Source of the DNA: Lentisphaeria bacterium
GTDB lineage: Bacteria > Verrucomicrobiota > Lentisphaeria > Oligosphaerales > PUNB01
Direction of reading: 5' to 3'
NCBI GenBank assembly: GCA_007133055.1
Contig: SLNM01000034.1
Location: 1-6,435, forward strand
Length of the DNA stretch: 6,435 bases
Part shown: one piece after another, positions 5,249-6,435 of the stretch
Numbering within the stretch: position 1 is the stretch's first letter
Layout of the letters: the number at the start of each line of letters is the position of its first letter
Notes under the pieces: model-generated
The model's database searches: none
What the model saw: the letters and a program-made list of their open reading frames with translations, nothing else
What the model was told of the DNA's origin: nothing
Program-made: the position numbers and the translations under genes

Positions 5249-6085
5249 ATGAACAAAGAAGAGACAGTCCGATCGGAAGCGGAAATGCACTCACAGCCGG
5301 TTTCTGGCGAAGCCTGGCAGATCGACCTGGAATCCGGAGCCACCCTGGCGATGGTGGCGGTGGAAAAGGGTGAATATCAGCGTGGTTCCCGGCGCTTTTT
5401 CGCGGGTGAAAAACCTTTGCACACTGTAGTTGTCTCCCACACCTTCTGGATTGCCAGGCACCTGCTGACCCAGGCACAGTACCAGGCGGTTGCCGGCAGT
5501 AATCCGGCTCACTTCCCCGGTGCCGAGCGACCGGTGGAAATGGTCAACTGGTATGAAGCTGTGGAATGGTGCCGGCGGCTGACTGAGCGGGAAAAGGACA
5601 AGGACCGTTTGCCGGAAGGATTCGTATACCGGTTGCCAACCGAAGGCGAATGGGAGTACGCGGCCCGAGGCGGGCAGGCTGGACGCGGCTGCAAATATGC
5701 CGGCAGCAACCGGGTTGACGAGGTGGCCTGGTACGGCGGCGGAATGGGCGGCAACAGTGATTTTATGACCAGCCCGGTCGGAATGAAACAAGCCAACGAA
5801 CTGGGCTTGTACGATATGAGCGGCAACGTCTGGGAGTGGTGCCACGACTGGCAGGAGGACTACCCTCCGTTCCAGCAGCTGGTCGACCCGGTCGGCCCGC
5901 TGCAAGGTTCGCACCGGGTGCTTCGCGGCGGCAGCTGGGGTTACGAACCAAGGCACTGCCTGATCACCCGAAGAGACGGACTGACCCCCGGACACCGGTA
6001 TTGCGATGTCGGATTCCGCCCGGTGCTCGCCCCGGAATTGTCAAGGCTGCGGGCCCGGCCCCCCAGGCACCCATCCCGTTTGTGA
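5249..6085 (+). CDS. Formylglycine-generating enzyme/SUMF1-domain protein, atypical active site
   Basis: The 278-residue protein has one FGE-sulfatase (SUMF1, C-type-lectin-like) domain from about residue 30 to 260. True family members oxidise a cysteine of sulfatases to formylglycine; many bacterial relatives have other or unknown roles. Signatures are MVAVEKGEYQRGS (35-47), LTQAQYQAVAGSNPAHF (73-89), RLPTEGEWEYAARGG (128-142), GLYDMSGNVWEWCHDW (186-201), RVLRGGSW (223-230) and GFRPVL (255-260). In the motif after GGSW, the second catalytic cysteine position is kept (Cys237), but the first (human Cys336) aligns with Tyr232. This argues against authentic formylglycine-generating activity. There is no signal peptide; the first 25 residues are polar, and the tail after 260 is Arg/Pro-rich and probably disordered. 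The ATG at 5249 has GGAG (5237-5240) at 8 nt; an alternative ATG is at 5285. No sulfatase, kinase or reverse transcriptase gene is nearby to suggest a partner. Confidence 0.87.
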   Translation: MNKEETVRSEAEMHSQPVSGEAWQIDLESGATLAMVAVEKGEYQRGSRRFFAGEKPLHTVVVSHTFWIARHLLTQAQYQAVAGSNPAHFPGAERPVEMVNWYEAVEWCRRLTEREKDKDRLPEGFVYRLPTEGEWEYAARGGQAGRGCKYAGSNRVDEVAWYGGGMGGNSDFMTSPVGMKQANELGLYDMSGNVWEWCHDWQEDYPPFQQLVDPVGPLQGSHRVLRGGSWGYEPRHCLITRRDGLTPGHRYCDVGFRPVLAPELSRLRARPPRHPSRL

Positions 6086-6114
6086 GTCCGCAATTGTTGC
6101 AAATATACCTCTTA

Positions 6115-6435
6115 TTAGATCAAGCCTTGCTCCTTCATGCTCAGGTAATCCTGATGGCGTCCGTTGCGGGCGTCGCCCATGATAATGTGGTCAAGAATCT
6201 CGATGCCAATAATTTTGCCGGCCTCGCATAGCTTGCGGGTGGAATCCAAATCCTGCGGCGACGGCGAGGGGTCGCCGCTGGGATGATTGTGTACTAGAAT
6301 GATTCTCGAACAGGCTTCGCGAATGGCTCGCCGAAATACTTCACGGGCGTGAATCGGACTTCGATCAACCAGGCCGACGGTGACACACTCGTCGCGCATC
6401 ACCCCCTGGCGAATGTCCAGCAGCAGCACATGGAA
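6115..6435 (-). CDS. radC: RadC family JAB-domain protein, 5' end missing
   Basis: The gene runs leftward from beyond the right edge; the last 106 residues are visible, covering most of the JAB/MPN domain of RadC (UPF0758). The diagnostic JAMM-type metal motif HNHPSGDPSPSPQD (49-62 of the visible part) supplies His49, His51 and Asp62 as likely zinc ligands. It is followed by the usual EAGKIIGIEILDHIIMGD and a C-terminal SMKEQGLI. The reading frame is open to the window edge (FHVLLLD, conserved in RadC), so the GTG at 6427-6429 is not the real start. The N-terminal helix-hairpin-helix part would lie outside. RadC's cell role is unsettled: the old DNA-repair assignment is doubtful, and a zinc-dependent hydrolase role is inferred from the fold. 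It converges with the SUMF1-domain gene, leaving 29 bp between stops and no evident shared terminator. Confidence 0.95.
   Translation of the reverse strand, partial: FHVLLLDIRQGVMRDECVTVGLVDRSPIHAREVFRRAIREACSRIILVHNHPSGDPSPSPQDLDSTRKLCEAGKIIGIEILDHIIMGDARNGRHQDYLSMKEQGLI

Noticed and set aside
5249..6085. SUMF1-domain gene as the variable protein of a diversity-generating retroelement
   Set aside because: Some such targets have this fold, but no reverse transcriptase, template repeat or adenine-biased variable stretch is visible in the window.

Overview
The window is a stretch of bacterial chromosome of fairly high GC. It carries six protein genes and one unusually long non-coding island. 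No rRNA, tRNA, CRISPR array or intact transposase is visible. The gene set is mostly housekeeping. The combination of a long-form S-adenosylhomocysteinase, an FGE/SUMF1-fold protein and gene-free DNA packed with hairpins would fit a PVC-type lineage (Planctomycetota, Lentisphaerota, Kiritimatiellota) or a similar environmental bacterium. That placement is a weak inference, because no marker gene here fixes the phylum.

Left part (1-1964): the 3' part of ahcY (adenosylhomocysteinase, start outside the window) is followed after 20 nt by a gene for a HesA/MoeB/ThiF-type E1-like adenylyltransferase. They are probably one transcription unit. A 7-bp hairpin begins on the last base of the second stop codon.

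Middle (1945-2944): about 1 kb with no credible gene but at least ten clear inverted repeats. The most striking is at 2388-2460. There, six consecutive CGANNN hexamers on the + strand face six consecutive CGANNN hexamers on the - strand across a single spacer base. The two arms partly pair, and on the - strand they run into a T-rich tract. A 17-bp perfect inverted repeat (2794-2863) and a branched, RNA-like fold (2613-2717) lie further right. The origin may be a degraded mobile element, REP-like elements or a structured RNA; the sequence does not decide between them.

Right part (2945-6435): a bile acid:sodium symporter (BASS/SBF-like) family membrane transporter is followed after 40 nt by a HisC-type PLP aminotransferase on the same strand. 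Next comes a separately transcribed FGE/SUMF1-domain protein that keeps the fold signatures but lacks one of the two catalytic cysteines of true formylglycine-generating enzymes. Last is the 3' part of radC on the opposite strand, converging on the SUMF1 gene with 29 bp between the stop codons.

Functionally, ahcY belongs to the methylation cycle and the E1-like enzyme to sulfur transfer for cofactor synthesis. The transporter and aminotransferase may form a small solute-uptake and amino acid unit. Nothing links all six genes into one pathway, and I see no convincing defence or other new multi-gene system. The most unusual content is in the non-coding island.
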